A DNA stretch of 16,097 nucleotides from Clostridia bacterium (GCA_021153265.1 JAGKTU010000049.1:1-16097), one strand, 5' to 3'. Shown: positions 1 to 7,210, counted from the first letter of the stretch. Numbers and translations are program-made. Notes: generated from the sequence alone by a model not told the origin.

Positions 1-1
1 C

Positions 2-1081
2 GGCATTCAGGTCATCGGCTGCCCCAAGACCATCGACGGCGACCTGAAGAACGAGGACATCGAGTGCTCCTTCGGCTTCGACACCGCCACCAAGACCTAT
101 TCCGAGATCATCGGCAACATCCAGCGCGATGCCAACTCCGCCAAGAAGTACTGGCACTTCGTCAAGGTCATGGGCCGCAGCGCTTCTCACGTGGCTCTGG
201 AGTGCGCTCTGGAGACTCAGCCCAACATCTGCCTGATCGGCGAGGAAGTCGCAGCCAAGAAGATGTCCCTGGCTCAGATCGCCGACTACATTGCCGACTC
301 CGTGGCTGCCCGTGCCGCTAAGGGCTGGAACTTCGGTGTTGCCATCATCCCCGAGGGCATCGTCGAGTTCGTTCCCGAGTTCTCCGTGCTGATCGCCGAG
401 ATCAACGAGCTGCTGGCCGGTGCCAAGGCTGATGCCTTCAACGCCCTGCCCACTTGGAATGCCAAGTACGAGTTCATCAAGAACGGCCTGACCGCCGAGT
501 CCTTCTCCGTCTTCGCCATCTTGCCCGAGAACATCCAGCAGCAGCTGTTCCTGGAGCGCGATCCCCACGGTAACGTTCAGGTCTCCCTGATCGAGTCCGA
601 GAAGCTGTTCTCCGCTCTGGTCAAGGACAATCTGGCTGCCCGTAAGAAGAACGGCACCTACACCGGCAAGTTCTCCGCTCTGCATCACTTCCTGGGCTAC
701 GAAGGCCGCTGCGCATTCCCCAGTAACTTCGATGCCGACTACTGCTACTCCCTGGGCTACAACGCCGCTATGCTGATCCAGTACGGCTACACCGGCTACC
801 TCAGCAAGGTCTCCAACCTGTCCAAGCCCGCTGAGGAGTGGGTCGCCGGCGGTATGCCCATCACCAAGATGATGAACATCGAGCGCCGCCACGGCGCTGA
901 CAAGCCCGTTATCCGCAAGGCTCTGGTTGAGCTGGAGGGCGCACCCTTCAAGTTCTTCTGCGAGAACCGCGATACCTGGGCTGTCGAGACCTGCTACCTG
1001 TACCCCGGTGCCATCCAGTACTTCGGACCCACCGAGGTCTGCGACCTGACCACCCGTACTCTGGCTCTGGAGAAGATGTAA
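2..1081 (+). CDS. pfp: Pyrophosphate-dependent phosphofructokinase, long form (5' partial)
   Basis: This cytosolic glycolytic enzyme phosphorylates fructose 6-phosphate to fructose 1,6-bisphosphate reversibly, using pyrophosphate instead of ATP. The reading frame is open from base 2, so the N-terminus, including the GGDD-type PPi site, lies off the window; 359 residues are visible. Visible motifs are PKTIDGD (catalytic loop) near the start, MGRSASH about 55 residues in, IPEG near residue 117 and GYEGR (sugar-phosphate binding) in the second half. The TIDGD and MGRSASH forms and the long C-terminal part match the long PFP class (about 550 residues, also found in plants and spirochaetes) rather than ATP-PFK (about 320 residues). 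Codons end overwhelmingly in C or G and favour single synonyms, as expected for a highly expressed gene. It ends with TAA directly before a strong terminator. I am confident of the family; the total length is unknown. Confidence 0.93.
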   Translation, partial: GIQVIGCPKTIDGDLKNEDIECSFGFDTATKTYSEIIGNIQRDANSAKKYWHFVKVMGRSASHVALECALETQPNICLIGEEVAAKKMSLAQIADYIADSVAARAAKGWNFGVAIIPEGIVEFVPEFSVLIAEINELLAGAKADAFNALPTWNAKYEFIKNGLTAESFSVFAILPENIQQQLFLERDPHGNVQVSLIESEKLFSALVKDNLAARKKNGTYTGKFSALHHFLGYEGRCAFPSNFDADYCYSLGYNAAMLIQYGYTGYLSKVSNLSKPAEEWVAGGMPITKMMNIERRHGADKPVIRKALVELEGAPFKFFCENRDTWAVETCYLYPGAIQYFGPTEVCDLTTRTLALEKM

Positions 1082-1101
1082 TTCTCTGAAACGTTCATAA
1101 A

Positions 1102-1140
1102 AAAGTGCCTGTTCCACCCGGAACAGGCACTTTCCTTTTT
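1102..1140 (+). terminator. Rho-independent terminator of the phosphofructokinase gene
   Basis: A perfect 11-bp G+C-rich stem (1105-1115 with 1120-1130) carries a four-base loop, is flanked by A's on the left, and is followed by TTTCCTTTTT. It lies 20 bases after the stop codon. Confidence 0.93.
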
Positions 1141-1300
1141 CTTGCAGGGCAACACGATCATCTCCCGGCGATGCGGACGGGAGGGGTACATAGGGGAGAG
1201 CGTATTTGGCGCGCGGGAGCGCGACACACAGCGCCCTCCCCTATGCCGCCTTCTTTGGTTACTTTCTTGTGCGGCCACAAGAAAGTAACATCATACAAAA
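1141..1300. repeat. Palindrome-rich non-coding block, candidate dispersed intergenic repeat
   Basis: No credible gene lies here. Two inverted repeats sit back to back. The outer one has a 10-bp perfect stem (1189-1198 with 1236-1245, CATAGGGGAG type) enclosing a G+C-rich centre of short GCGC-type repeats. The second is a perfect 14-bp palindrome (1258-1271 with 1276-1289, GTTACTTTCTTGTG and its complement) with a four-base loop. The spacing and perfection suggest a mobile or REP-like intergenic element rather than an ordinary terminator. From general familiarity I associate the GTTACTTTCTTGTG palindrome with intergenic repeats in gut Clostridia, but this window holds only one copy, so dispersal cannot be shown here. 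Confidence 0.5.
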
Positions 1301-1336
1301 AGTAGGGCGGCACGACCAAACCGGTCATGCCGCCCT
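1296..1336 (-). terminator. Rho-independent terminator of trpB
   Basis: On the minus strand a 9-bp stem (1328-1336 with 1304-1312, AGGGCGGCA type) continues, after one mismatch, into a 4-bp GACC/GGTC stem and is followed by ACTTTTTG. It lies 12 bases beyond the trpB stop codon. On the plus strand the same hairpin is followed by GTTTATTTTT, so it may act in both directions. Confidence 0.85.
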
Positions 1337-1348
1337 GTTTATTTTTCT

Positions 1349-2566
1349 TTACCGCAGACCGTAGTTCTCCAGAACGTAGTCCATATCCTTGTCGCCTCTG
1401 CCGGAGAGGTTGATCAGCACAGAGCCACGGCCCCGCTCCTTTGCCAGCTTAATGCCGTAAGCAACTGCGTGAGCGCTCTCGATAGCGGGGATGATACCCT
1501 CCATCCGAGCCAGTTCGAAGAAGGCATCCACGGAATCGTCGTCGCCGATGACGTCGTACTTAACTCTGCCAAGCTCCTGCAGGAAGGCATGCTCCGGACC
1601 GGAGGAAGGATAGTCCAGACCGCTGGCCACGGAGTAAACGGGAGCAGGCTCGCCGTTCTCGTCCTTCAGCATGATGCTGTTGAAGCCGTGCATGACGCCC
1701 TCGGTGCCGTACTTCAGGCTGGCAGCATGGTCGCCCAGCTTTTCGCCACGGCCCAGAGGCTCAACACCGATGATTTCCACGGGATCATTCAGGAAGCCGG
1801 AGAAGAAGCCGGCCGCATTGGAGCCGCCGCCCACACAGGCAACGATGGTATCCGGCAGTTCGCCGGTCATCTCCAGGAACTGCTCTCTGGCCTCCTCGCC
1901 CACCACATGCTGGAAGTCACGGACCATCATGGGGAAGGGATGGGGGCCCAGAACGGAGCCGATGCAGTAGATGGCATCCTTATATTCATGGGCATAGGCG
2001 GCGAAGGCAGCGTCCACAGCCTCCTTCAGGGTCTGCAGGCCCTCGGTGACCTCGATGACGTTGGCGCCCAAAATCTTCATTCTTGCCACATTGGGAGCCT
2101 GCTTCTTGATGTCCACAGCGCCCATGTAGATGTCGCACTCTAAGCCGAAGTAGGCGGCGGCGGTAGCCAGCGCCACGCCGTGCTGACCTGCGCCGGTCTC
2201 AGCGATGACTTTCTTCTTGCCCATGTACTTGGCAAGCAGGGCTTCGCCCATGCAGTGGTTGAGCTTATGTGCGCCGGAGTGGTTTAAGTCCTCACGCTTG
2301 ACATACAGCTGAACATTGCCCAGCTTGTTGCTCAGCCGCTCCAGATGGGAGATGGGGGTGGGACGGCCCTGGAATTCCTTACGGATGCGCCGCAGCTCAG
2401 CGATGAACTTCCGGGACTTGCAGATGGTGAAGTAGGCCTCGGTGATCTCAGCCATGGCTGCCTTCAGCTCCTCGGAAACATACACGCCGCCGTATTTGCC
2501 GAAATAGCCGTTCTCATCGGGATAATTCTTAAAATAGGTATCAAAATCCATTCCATTGAAGATCAT
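1349..2566 (-). CDS. trpB: Tryptophan synthase beta chain, stand-alone
   Basis: This PLP enzyme condenses indole with L-serine to give L-tryptophan. The 405-residue protein has the PLP-lysine context SGAHKLN (Lys101), the catalytic glutamate in AETGAGQHG (Glu124), the phosphate-binding loop GGGSN (246-250) and a C-terminal SGRGDKDM. These are TrpB1-type signatures, although HKLNH differs from the usual HKINN. I chose the ATG at 2566 because GGAGGG lies eight bases upstream; an in-frame ATG at 2617 would put the start inside the T-box terminator region and has no ribosome site. No trpA or other trp gene lies on either side, which suggests salvage of external indole, or that trpA lies elsewhere. 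Expression is governed by the Trp T-box leader immediately upstream. Confidence 0.95.
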   Translation of the reverse strand: MIFNGMDFDTYFKNYPDENGYFGKYGGVYVSEELKAAMAEITEAYFTICKSRKFIAELRRIRKEFQGRPTPISHLERLSNKLGNVQLYVKREDLNHSGAHKLNHCMGEALLAKYMGKKKVIAETGAGQHGVALATAAAYFGLECDIYMGAVDIKKQAPNVARMKILGANVIEVTEGLQTLKEAVDAAFAAYAHEYKDAIYCIGSVLGPHPFPMMVRDFQHVVGEEAREQFLEMTGELPDTIVACVGGGSNAAGFFSGFLNDPVEIIGVEPLGRGEKLGDHAASLKYGTEGVMHGFNSIMLKDENGEPAPVYSVASGLDYPSSGPEHAFLQELGRVKYDVIGDDDSVDAFFELARMEGIIPAIESAHAVAYGIKLAKERGRGSVLINLSGRGDKDMDYVLENYGLR

Positions 2567-2608
2567 AATCGGATCCCTCCAAATAAATATATACGCTGCC
2601 GCAGCGAC

Positions 2609-2653
2609 GAAAAACAAAACGCCCCCGACAGAACCTTTCTTCTGTCAAGGACG
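2609..2653 (-). terminator. T-box-controlled terminator upstream of trpB
   Basis: On the minus strand a 14-bp stem (2653-2640 with 2633-2620), including several G-T pairs, has a six-base loop and is followed by TTTTGTTTTT. Its left arm starts just after the T-box antiterminator element, as expected for the terminator that is bypassed when uncharged tRNA binds. Confidence 0.88.
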
Positions 2654-2900
2654 AATAAATCATTTATCCGCGGTGCCACCTTGCATTCATGGAAAATCCC
2701 CATGCCCTTTTGCGGGATACCAGCATATCCCCGGCAACTGACGTATGCCCCTACGTTGCAGAATACTCTGTGATAAACCACATTTGACTGCACCCTCCGC
2801 GGTCCATTTGACAACTTGTTTCTCACCCGAATCTCAGCGCCCCGGGCTCTCTGTAGAGGCATCATTGCCGTTATCTCCGCATCAACGGTTTATTTGATTT
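2609..2900 (-). promoter_or_regulatory. T-box riboswitch (tRNA-Trp specific) controlling trpB
   Basis: The leader reads uncharged tRNA and controls transcription into trpB. The sequence shows, in order on the minus strand, an AGAGAG element (about 2849-2844), a GCTGAGATTCGGGTGA segment resembling the distal part of stem I, the context GTCAAATGGACCGCGG holding a TGG codon at 2806-2804, the highly conserved T-box AGGTGGCACCGCG (2681-2669), and the terminator. T-box leaders place the specifier codon in this loop just before ACC-like sequence, so TGG predicts tRNA-Trp. This fits the downstream gene, since TrpB makes tryptophan. The T-box element can pair with part of the terminator stem region to form the competing antiterminator. 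The exact fold of stems I-III was not computed. Confidence 0.92.
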
Positions 2901-2905
2901 CCTGT

Positions 2906-2934
2906 ATCATACCACTTGTGTATACATCTGTCAA
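2906..2934 (-). promoter_or_regulatory. Sigma-A-type promoter of the trpB T-box transcript
   Basis: A consensus TTGACA (2934-2929) is separated by 17 bases from TATGAT (2911-2906). Transcription should begin near 2899, giving a leader of about 330 bases before the trpB start. Confidence 0.88.
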
Positions 2935-3012
2935 CCAAAATTTCCGCTGCAGCCCCCTCCCGGCCGCACACAGTCCCCTCTTTCGACATAGATTATCCCG
3001 GGAGGTGAAAAC

Positions 3013-3432
3013 ATGAGTATTCTCAACTGCAACTGCAGATGCGCCTGTGGCCTGCGAGCCGTGGCAGTCAGCGCCATTGTTGGCGTTCTGGCCGCATTTT
3101 TCCTGATCACCGGCGTGATTACCGTCTTACCGGTGTTCCTGTGGGTGGCCTTCGGCGTCAGCGCCGCGTATCTTGGCGTTCTTACGCTGGCTCTGGCTTT
3201 GACCCGGAGAAATGAAGGCTGCTCCTGCCAATGCGACCTGCTGAAGCTGGTACTGGCAGGCATCCTCGGCACCATTTTGCTGTCGCTGGTGCTGCTGGCT
3301 GTTGGCATCGTGGCCACCAGCATCCTCAGCGCGATCTTGGTTGGCATTTTGCTGTTTGCCTTCGCGCTGATCTTCACCGCCACCGCCTGCTTCGTGGTCT
3401 GTCTAACTGACTGCGAAGGCTGCAACGGCTAA
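3013..3432 (+). CDS. Cys-rich four-helix small membrane protein, unknown function
   Basis: I do not recognise the family. The 139-residue protein begins with a short Cys-rich stretch (NCNCRCACG, residues 5-13), followed by two hydrophobic segments (about 17-38 and 41-63). A hydrophilic loop (RRNEGCSCQCD, 65-75) holds three more cysteines, two further hydrophobic segments follow (about 77-100 and 103-131), and a cysteine-bearing tail (CLTDCEGC) ends the protein. With four membrane segments, both ends and the central loop would lie on the same side, bringing at least ten cysteines together. That could allow metal or redox chemistry, but this is only inference. The ATG at 3013 has GGGAGGTG seven bases upstream, so the start is firm. 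It is followed by a stem-loop and then a second plus-strand gene. Confidence 0.8.
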   Translation: MSILNCNCRCACGLRAVAVSAIVGVLAAFFLITGVITVLPVFLWVAFGVSAAYLGVLTLALALTRRNEGCSCQCDLLKLVLAGILGTILLSLVLLAVGIVATSILSAILVGILLFAFALIFTATACFVVCLTDCEGCNG

Positions 3433-3438
3433 GAACAC

Positions 3439-3465
3439 GCAGCGGCATCGCTTTGATGCCGCTGC
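3439..3465 (+). terminator. Stem-loop after the Cys-rich membrane protein gene
   Basis: A perfect 11-bp stem (3439-3449 with 3455-3465, GCAGCGGCATC type) has a five-base loop and starts seven bases after the stop codon. It is followed by AAACCTTTC rather than a clean T run, so it could be a weak or leaky terminator or an RNA-stabilising hairpin. Confidence 0.55.
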
Positions 3466-3542
3466 AAACCTTTCAAAATCCGCATATTCCTCCCAAAACC
3501 GCACATACTGCCATTACCATCATACGAAAGGAAGCTTTTTTC

Positions 3543-3977
3543 ATGATCGAACAAGATACCATCAAGCTCCTGCGGGAGTGCGACGCCGGCATCAAAATGG
3601 GCATCACCTCCATTGACGATGTTCTGGAGCACGTCCAGAGTGACAAGCTCCACAAGCTCCTGACCGACTGCCGTGCAGAGCACGCCAAGCTCCAGACGGA
3701 GATCACCAAGCTGCTGGACAAATACGGCGACGAGGGTAAGAATCCCAACCCCATCGCCAAGGGCATGTCCTGGATGAAGACCAACATGAAGCTGACCATG
3801 GAGGACACCGATGCCACCATCGCCGAGCTGATGACCGACGGCTGCAACATGGGCGTCAAGTCCCTGCACCGGTATCTCAACCAGTACAAGGCCGCCGACG
3901 AAACTTCCAAGGACATCACCAAGCGCCTGACCAATCTGGAAGAAAAACTGGCCATCGATATCCGCGGTTATCTCTAA
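3543..3977 (+). CDS. Small all-helical protein, possibly ferritin-like (DUF2383-type)
   Basis: The 144-residue soluble protein has no signal peptide. It seems to be built of four amphipathic helices: about residues 4-28, 30-55, 70-100 and 101-140, broken by a GDEGKNPNP turn near 60. Acidic and His/Cys residues are spaced along the helices (for example RECDAG, DCRAEHAKL, DGCNMG). The pattern reminds me of the PA2169/DUF2383 ferritin-like helical bundles, but I see no clear pair of ExxH di-iron motifs, so metal binding is not shown. The ATG at 3543 is preferred over the upstream in-frame ATG at 3453 because AAGGAAG lies eight bases before it and because the upstream extension crosses the hairpin at 3439-3465. 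Its ribosome site is preceded by no clear promoter, so it may be read through from the upstream gene. Confidence 0.75.
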   Translation: MIEQDTIKLLRECDAGIKMGITSIDDVLEHVQSDKLHKLLTDCRAEHAKLQTEITKLLDKYGDEGKNPNPIAKGMSWMKTNMKLTMEDTDATIAELMTDGCNMGVKSLHRYLNQYKAADETSKDITKRLTNLEEKLAIDIRGYL

Positions 3978-3992
3978 AGATGCACAAACTTC

Positions 3993-4030
3993 GCAGGGGA
4001 GGGTCAAGACCCTCCCCTCGTGTTTATGCT
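3993..4030 (+). terminator. Terminator after the helical protein gene
   Basis: An 11-bp stem (3995-4005 with 4008-4018, AGGGGAGGGTC type) whose innermost pairs probably open to form the loop is followed by a T-rich stretch (TGTTTATGCTTTCTTTT). It lies between convergent genes and may serve both strands. Confidence 0.75.
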
Positions 4031-4070
4031 TTCTTTTCCGGGAATATCCATGACCTGAAACCTGTTGCTC

Positions 4071-4454
4071 TTATCTAAGCAGTTCCTCAGACAGCCGCAG
4101 GATCTCCGGTGCGATCTTTTGGCGCTGTTTTTTCAGCACCCGATTATAAATGGGGTAAGCCAGTGCCGCAAGCACGATCCCCACGATCCCCACCGTGATC
4201 CCGGCAACGATCGCCAGACTTCCCAGCAGATCGCCAATCTCCGTCATAACCAGACTCATGCCCGTACCCATGATCAGTGTGCCGACGACGCCTGCAGAAA
4301 GAGCCGCTGCCTGTGCTTTTTGGCTGGGGATCGCATGGAGCCTGCGAAGCTGCTCCATTTTGTCCTCTTCCTTCGGAAGATACTTTTGGCGAATCGCCTC
4401 CACTTCCTGCTGTTGCTGGGCGGAGTAGGTGTATTCAAAAGAGTGATTCTCCAT
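4071..4454 (-). CDS. Small two-helix membrane protein (paralogue of 8404-8769)
   Basis: The 127-residue protein has a charged N-terminal helix (about 12-42), a hydrophobic segment with the motif MGTGMSLVMTEIGD (about 50-75), a second hydrophobic segment (about 80-102) ending in YPIYNRVLKKQ, and a basic/charged C-terminal helix. The same motifs in the same order occur in the protein at 8404-8769 (GAGMSPVMTDIGD, YPIYKKIL, LSE near the end), so the two are paralogues. I know of similar small proteins in Clostridia but know of no tested function; any enzyme name attached to them should be treated with caution. It is the last gene of the two-component operon: its start overlaps the upstream gene by 20 bases, and AGGAG seven bases before the ATG lies inside that gene, which points to translational coupling. 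Confidence 0.82.
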   Translation of the reverse strand: MENHSFEYTYSAQQQQEVEAIRQKYLPKEEDKMEQLRRLHAIPSQKAQAAALSAGVVGTLIMGTGMSLVMTEIGDLLGSLAIVAGITVGIVGIVLAALAYPIYNRVLKKQRQKIAPEILRLSEELLR

Positions 4455-5337
4455 GTTCTTTCTCCTGTAAGTTTTTGATTTCCCGGTTCGCCCGGCGGAT
4501 CATGTAAATACCCATGGCAACGGTGAGCATACACACAAGACATCCCATCGCCAGATTCAGCCAGTGTTCCCAGCTTTCGCCGGTGCCAAATACATGCAGC
4601 AAACCGGCCTGCAGAGAAAACATGGCAAAGATCGCCTGAGACAGTTCCAGCATCCGCACGGAAGAGTCGATGGGGCGCGTGTGCTTCCGGTCTTTCGCCA
4701 GAGCAAGGAAAGACGAAATGAATTTGTAAAAGGCAAAGGTAGCTGTGGCGATGATCATGATCTCCCCGGATTCCTCCACCCGGTTCCAGTTGACCATCTG
4801 GAATACGATGCCGATGAGCGTCAGGTGCATCAGCAGGATCAGCCAGCCGCAGAAACGGTAGGATCTCCACTGCCGCACAAGGGTTCCCGGCTTTTTCCGG
4901 CGCAGGATCTGGAACAGCTGGATCCATGCCTGCACCATATTGTAAATACCGTCCGCACCGATCCACGCCGAACCGATGATCACACCGGAAAGGATCTTAA
5001 AAATGCCGTAGGCAAAGTTAATAAACTGGTCCAAATACAGTTCCGCAGAAAATCTCAGCTCTCTGTTCTTCAGAATGCCTGCCACCTTCGGGTGGTTTTG
5101 CATCCAGTTTTGCATTCCTCGAATCAGGCGCGGGAGTTTGACGCCCAGCGCGGTCAAACCGTAGGCAGACAGCGCGTAAAGAAAGTAGGCGGGCCACCAT
5201 TGTTCCAATCCGTTCCAAAATATCCCGATCAGCCCGGCGCAGCAAGCGGCAAATACGATCACTTCTGCCCAAACCGGTAACGGAAACACATACTTCCAGC
5301 CTCCCCAGCGGAGGAATCGGTTCCAATATTCCTTCAT
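4435..5337 (-). CDS. Polytopic membrane protein (about seven helices), unknown function
   Basis: I do not recognise this 300-residue protein. Hydrophobic stretches lie at about 22-42, 48-66, 105-125, 162-182, 192-212, 232-250 and 258-280, with basic loops (RRKKPGTLVRQWRS near 146-158, KDRKHTR near 215-221) that would sit in the cytoplasm by the positive-inside rule. There is no ATP-binding, protease or transporter signature, so it does not look like an ABC permease with a missing partner. Its ATG overlaps the TGA of the histidine kinase gene (ATGA at 5334-5337), and its 3' end overlaps the next small membrane protein. It could be an accessory sensor, a target of the two-component system, or an envelope-stress protein; the sequence does not decide between these. 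Confidence 0.75.
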   Translation of the reverse strand: MKEYWNRFLRWGGWKYVFPLPVWAEVIVFAACCAGLIGIFWNGLEQWWPAYFLYALSAYGLTALGVKLPRLIRGMQNWMQNHPKVAGILKNRELRFSAELYLDQFINFAYGIFKILSGVIIGSAWIGADGIYNMVQAWIQLFQILRRKKPGTLVRQWRSYRFCGWLILLMHLTLIGIVFQMVNWNRVEESGEIMIIATATFAFYKFISSFLALAKDRKHTRPIDSSVRMLELSQAIFAMFSLQAGLLHVFGTGESWEHWLNLAMGCLVCMLTVAMGIYMIRRANREIKNLQEKEHGESLF

Positions 5338-6410
5338 ATTCCGTTTCTCCTGATTTTGACGGTAAAGACACTGCCTTGATCCGGCGTACTCTGGACGGAA
5401 ATCTCACCGTTTAGAATATCTATCACCCGTTTCACAAGGGCCAGTCCCAATCCGTTACCCTGGGTGGCGTGGGAGGTATCTCCCTGATAGAACTTCTCGA
5501 AAATGTGCCGTCCCACCTCCGGGGTCATGCCGCAGCCGGTATCACGGACAGAAACAGCCACATTCGCTTCGTCTGCCGTCAAAGATACATGGATGGTACC
5601 GCCCTCCGGGGTGAATTTAACCGCATTGGAGATCAGATTGTTCCACACCAGACTCAGCAGTTCCGGATCGGACTTGATGCGGACATCGTCCTGTATGTCG
5701 GTTTCGATTTCCAGCTTCTTTTTCTCCCAGGCCGCCTCAAATCCCAAGAGACACTCGCACAGCAGTTCCCCCAGATCGAATTCTTTTGGCTGCGCAAAAA
5801 TCTGCTGGTTTTCCAGCTTATTCAGCTTCAGGATATTGGTGATCAAGGCCGCCAGCCGCCGGGCAGCCACCGATATGGATTTGGCATATTCCATGCGGTC
5901 TTCTTCGGAGAGCTTCGGCTGCCGGAGCATGGTTGCGTAATTGCCCATGACCGCAAGAGGTGTCTTCAGTTCATGGGACACATTGGCAATGAAGTCCGTC
6001 CGCAGGGTCTCCGTACCCTGCAGCTCTGCCGTCATGGCGTTGATGGCCTGAATGATCTCGTTGAAGCCGGTTTCACCGGCAAATTCCTTCACCGGGGCGA
6101 TCCGCACAGTAAAATCCCCCTGCATCACCTGATCCAGCGCATCCATGATCTGCTTTACCGGGCGGTCCACCATCCGTCTGCGCCGGATATAGTCGATGGT
6201 CGCCGCGCCGCAGCTGATCAGCAGCACATTGCCGAAGGTCAGCTTCGCCGCAGCGGCAACGTTTTCCTTGGTGAATACGAGTCCCATGGAATCCGCCAAT
6301 GTGGACACAAACAGCATCATACAGCAGGACACAATGAAGGCAACCAGCAGAAAAAATGTCACATAATTCTGAAGCGCCCGGAAAAACGGCCTTTGCCTGT
6401 GCTTTTTCAT
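5334..6410 (-). CDS. Sensor histidine kinase (HAMP, HisKA, HATPase)
   Basis: This membrane-bound sensor kinase should phosphorylate the response regulator encoded just upstream. The 358-residue protein has a first membrane segment at about 16-38, a short extracytoplasmic loop of only about 15-20 residues, a second segment at about 56-74, and a HAMP linker (about 75-130). The H-box FIANVSHELKTPL carries the phospho-accepting His146, the N-box is WNNLISNAVKFTP (256-268), and G1 (DTGCGM, 290-295), the F-box (FEKFYQGD) and G2 (GNGLGLALVKR, 318-328) follow. All catalytic motifs are intact. The tiny external loop suggests that it senses within the membrane or through a partner, and the co-transcribed polytopic protein is a candidate. 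The ATG at 6410 overlaps the TGA of the regulator gene (ATGA). Confidence 0.95.
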   Translation of the reverse strand: MKKHRQRPFFRALQNYVTFFLLVAFIVSCCMMLFVSTLADSMGLVFTKENVAAAAKLTFGNVLLISCGAATIDYIRRRRMVDRPVKQIMDALDQVMQGDFTVRIAPVKEFAGETGFNEIIQAINAMTAELQGTETLRTDFIANVSHELKTPLAVMGNYATMLRQPKLSEEDRMEYAKSISVAARRLAALITNILKLNKLENQQIFAQPKEFDLGELLCECLLGFEAAWEKKKLEIETDIQDDVRIKSDPELLSLVWNNLISNAVKFTPEGGTIHVSLTADEANVAVSVRDTGCGMTPEVGRHIFEKFYQGDTSHATQGNGLGLALVKRVIDILNGEISVQSTPDQGSVFTVKIRRNGI

Positions 6411-7078
6411 TTGATCACCGCCTTGTAACCCAGCCCGTGGACGGTCTTGATCTCAAAATCCCCGCAAGCGGACAGCTTCGCACGGAGTTTGGTCATGTAT
6501 ACATCCACCGCGCGGGGCGCCGTTTCCGTATCTGCATCCCAAAATTCATCCATGAGCTGCTGCCGGGTGAAGGTCTTTTTCGGGTAAGACAGCAGTTTAT
6601 ACAGAATGTTAAATTCCCGGTTGGTCAGATTGATTTCCTCGTCCCCCAGCAATGCGATGTGCTCATCCATATCCATGGAAAAGCTGCCCACCTCCAGCTT
6701 CCGGGAGGATGCGATTTTCGCCCGGCGCAGCAGCGCCCCGATGCGCAGGAACAGCTCGTCCAGATCGATGGGCTTGACCATATAATCGTCCACGCCGATG
6801 CGGTAACCCCGCTGCTTGGAGGCAAAATCGTCCCGGGCGGTCATAAAGAGAATGGGGATATTCTCGTTAAGCGTGCGGACGGTCTTGGCGAACTCAAATC
6901 CATCGATACCGGGCATCATAATGTCGGATACGATCAGATCAAATACCGTTTCGTACATGGCATCATAAGCTTCGCCTGCGCTCAAGGTACCCGTAGCCCG
7001 ATAACCGCTGTGATTCAAAAAGGCGCACACCGTCCGGTTCAAATCCCGATCATCTTCCACAACCAAAATCTGAAACAT
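6407..7078 (-). CDS. OmpR/PhoB-family response regulator
   Basis: This is a DNA-binding transcription factor activated by phosphorylation from the adjacent kinase. The 223-residue protein has a receiver domain (residues 1-115) with the acidic pair Glu8/Asp9/Asp10, phospho-acceptor Asp52 in VSDIMMPGIDG, Thr80 and Lys102 (VKPID). A C-terminal winged-helix domain (about 125-223) has the usual LTNREFNILYKLL and RAVDVYMTKLRAKL motifs. I chose the ATG at 7078 because GGAGGG lies seven bases upstream and the protein then starts at the first receiver strand (MFQILVVEDD); an ATG at 7114 would add 12 charged residues and lie too close to the promoter. It is the first gene of a four-gene operon. Confidence 0.95.
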   Translation of the reverse strand: MFQILVVEDDRDLNRTVCAFLNHSGYRATGTLSAGEAYDAMYETVFDLIVSDIMMPGIDGFEFAKTVRTLNENIPILFMTARDDFASKQRGYRIGVDDYMVKPIDLDELFLRIGALLRRAKIASSRKLEVGSFSMDMDEHIALLGDEEINLTNREFNILYKLLSYPKKTFTRQQLMDEFWDADTETAPRAVDVYMTKLRAKLSACGDFEIKTVHGLGYKAVIK

Positions 7079-7102
7079 GATACATCCCTCCACTTTTTTC
7101 TT

Positions 7103-7130
7103 ATTATATATCATAGCGGATAAATGTTAA
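7103..7130 (-). promoter_or_regulatory. Promoter of the two-component operon
   Basis: TTAACA (7130-7125) is separated by 16 bases from a perfect TATAAT (7108-7103) in an A+T-rich patch. The start point would be near 7096, giving a very short leader before the GGAGGG ribosome site at 7091-7086. I see no clear direct repeats marking an autoregulatory operator. Confidence 0.75.
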
Positions 7131-7167
7131 AGTTTTGTTTCTCTTTTTCCTCTGGGATGAACTTGAC

Positions 7168-7210
7168 AAACCCCACAGGCGGAATTTTTCCGTAACCGTC
7201 TGTGGGGTTT
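7168..7210 (-). terminator. Stem-loop terminator after the SDR gene
   Basis: An 11-bp perfect stem (7168-7178 with 7200-7210, AAACCCCACAG type) encloses a smaller CGGAA/TTCCG hairpin and ends in TTT on both strands. It separates the SDR operon from the two-component operon promoter. The T run is short, so its efficiency is uncertain. Confidence 0.65.

Noticed and set aside
1105..1305. 66-codon plus-strand reading frame across the palindromic block
   Set aside because: It runs through the terminator and inverted repeats, lacks a ribosome site, and has no protein-like composition.
1469..2143. 224-codon plus-strand reading frame
   Set aside because: Antisense to trpB; no ribosome site and no recognisable domain.
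2909..3012. Divergent promoter for the Cys-rich membrane protein gene
   Set aside because: Weak matches such as TAGATTAT near 2989 sit almost on the ribosome site and have no -35 partner at the right distance.
5469..6428. 319-codon plus-strand reading frame
   Set aside because: Antisense to the histidine kinase, whose motifs are all intact; the product has shadow-type composition.
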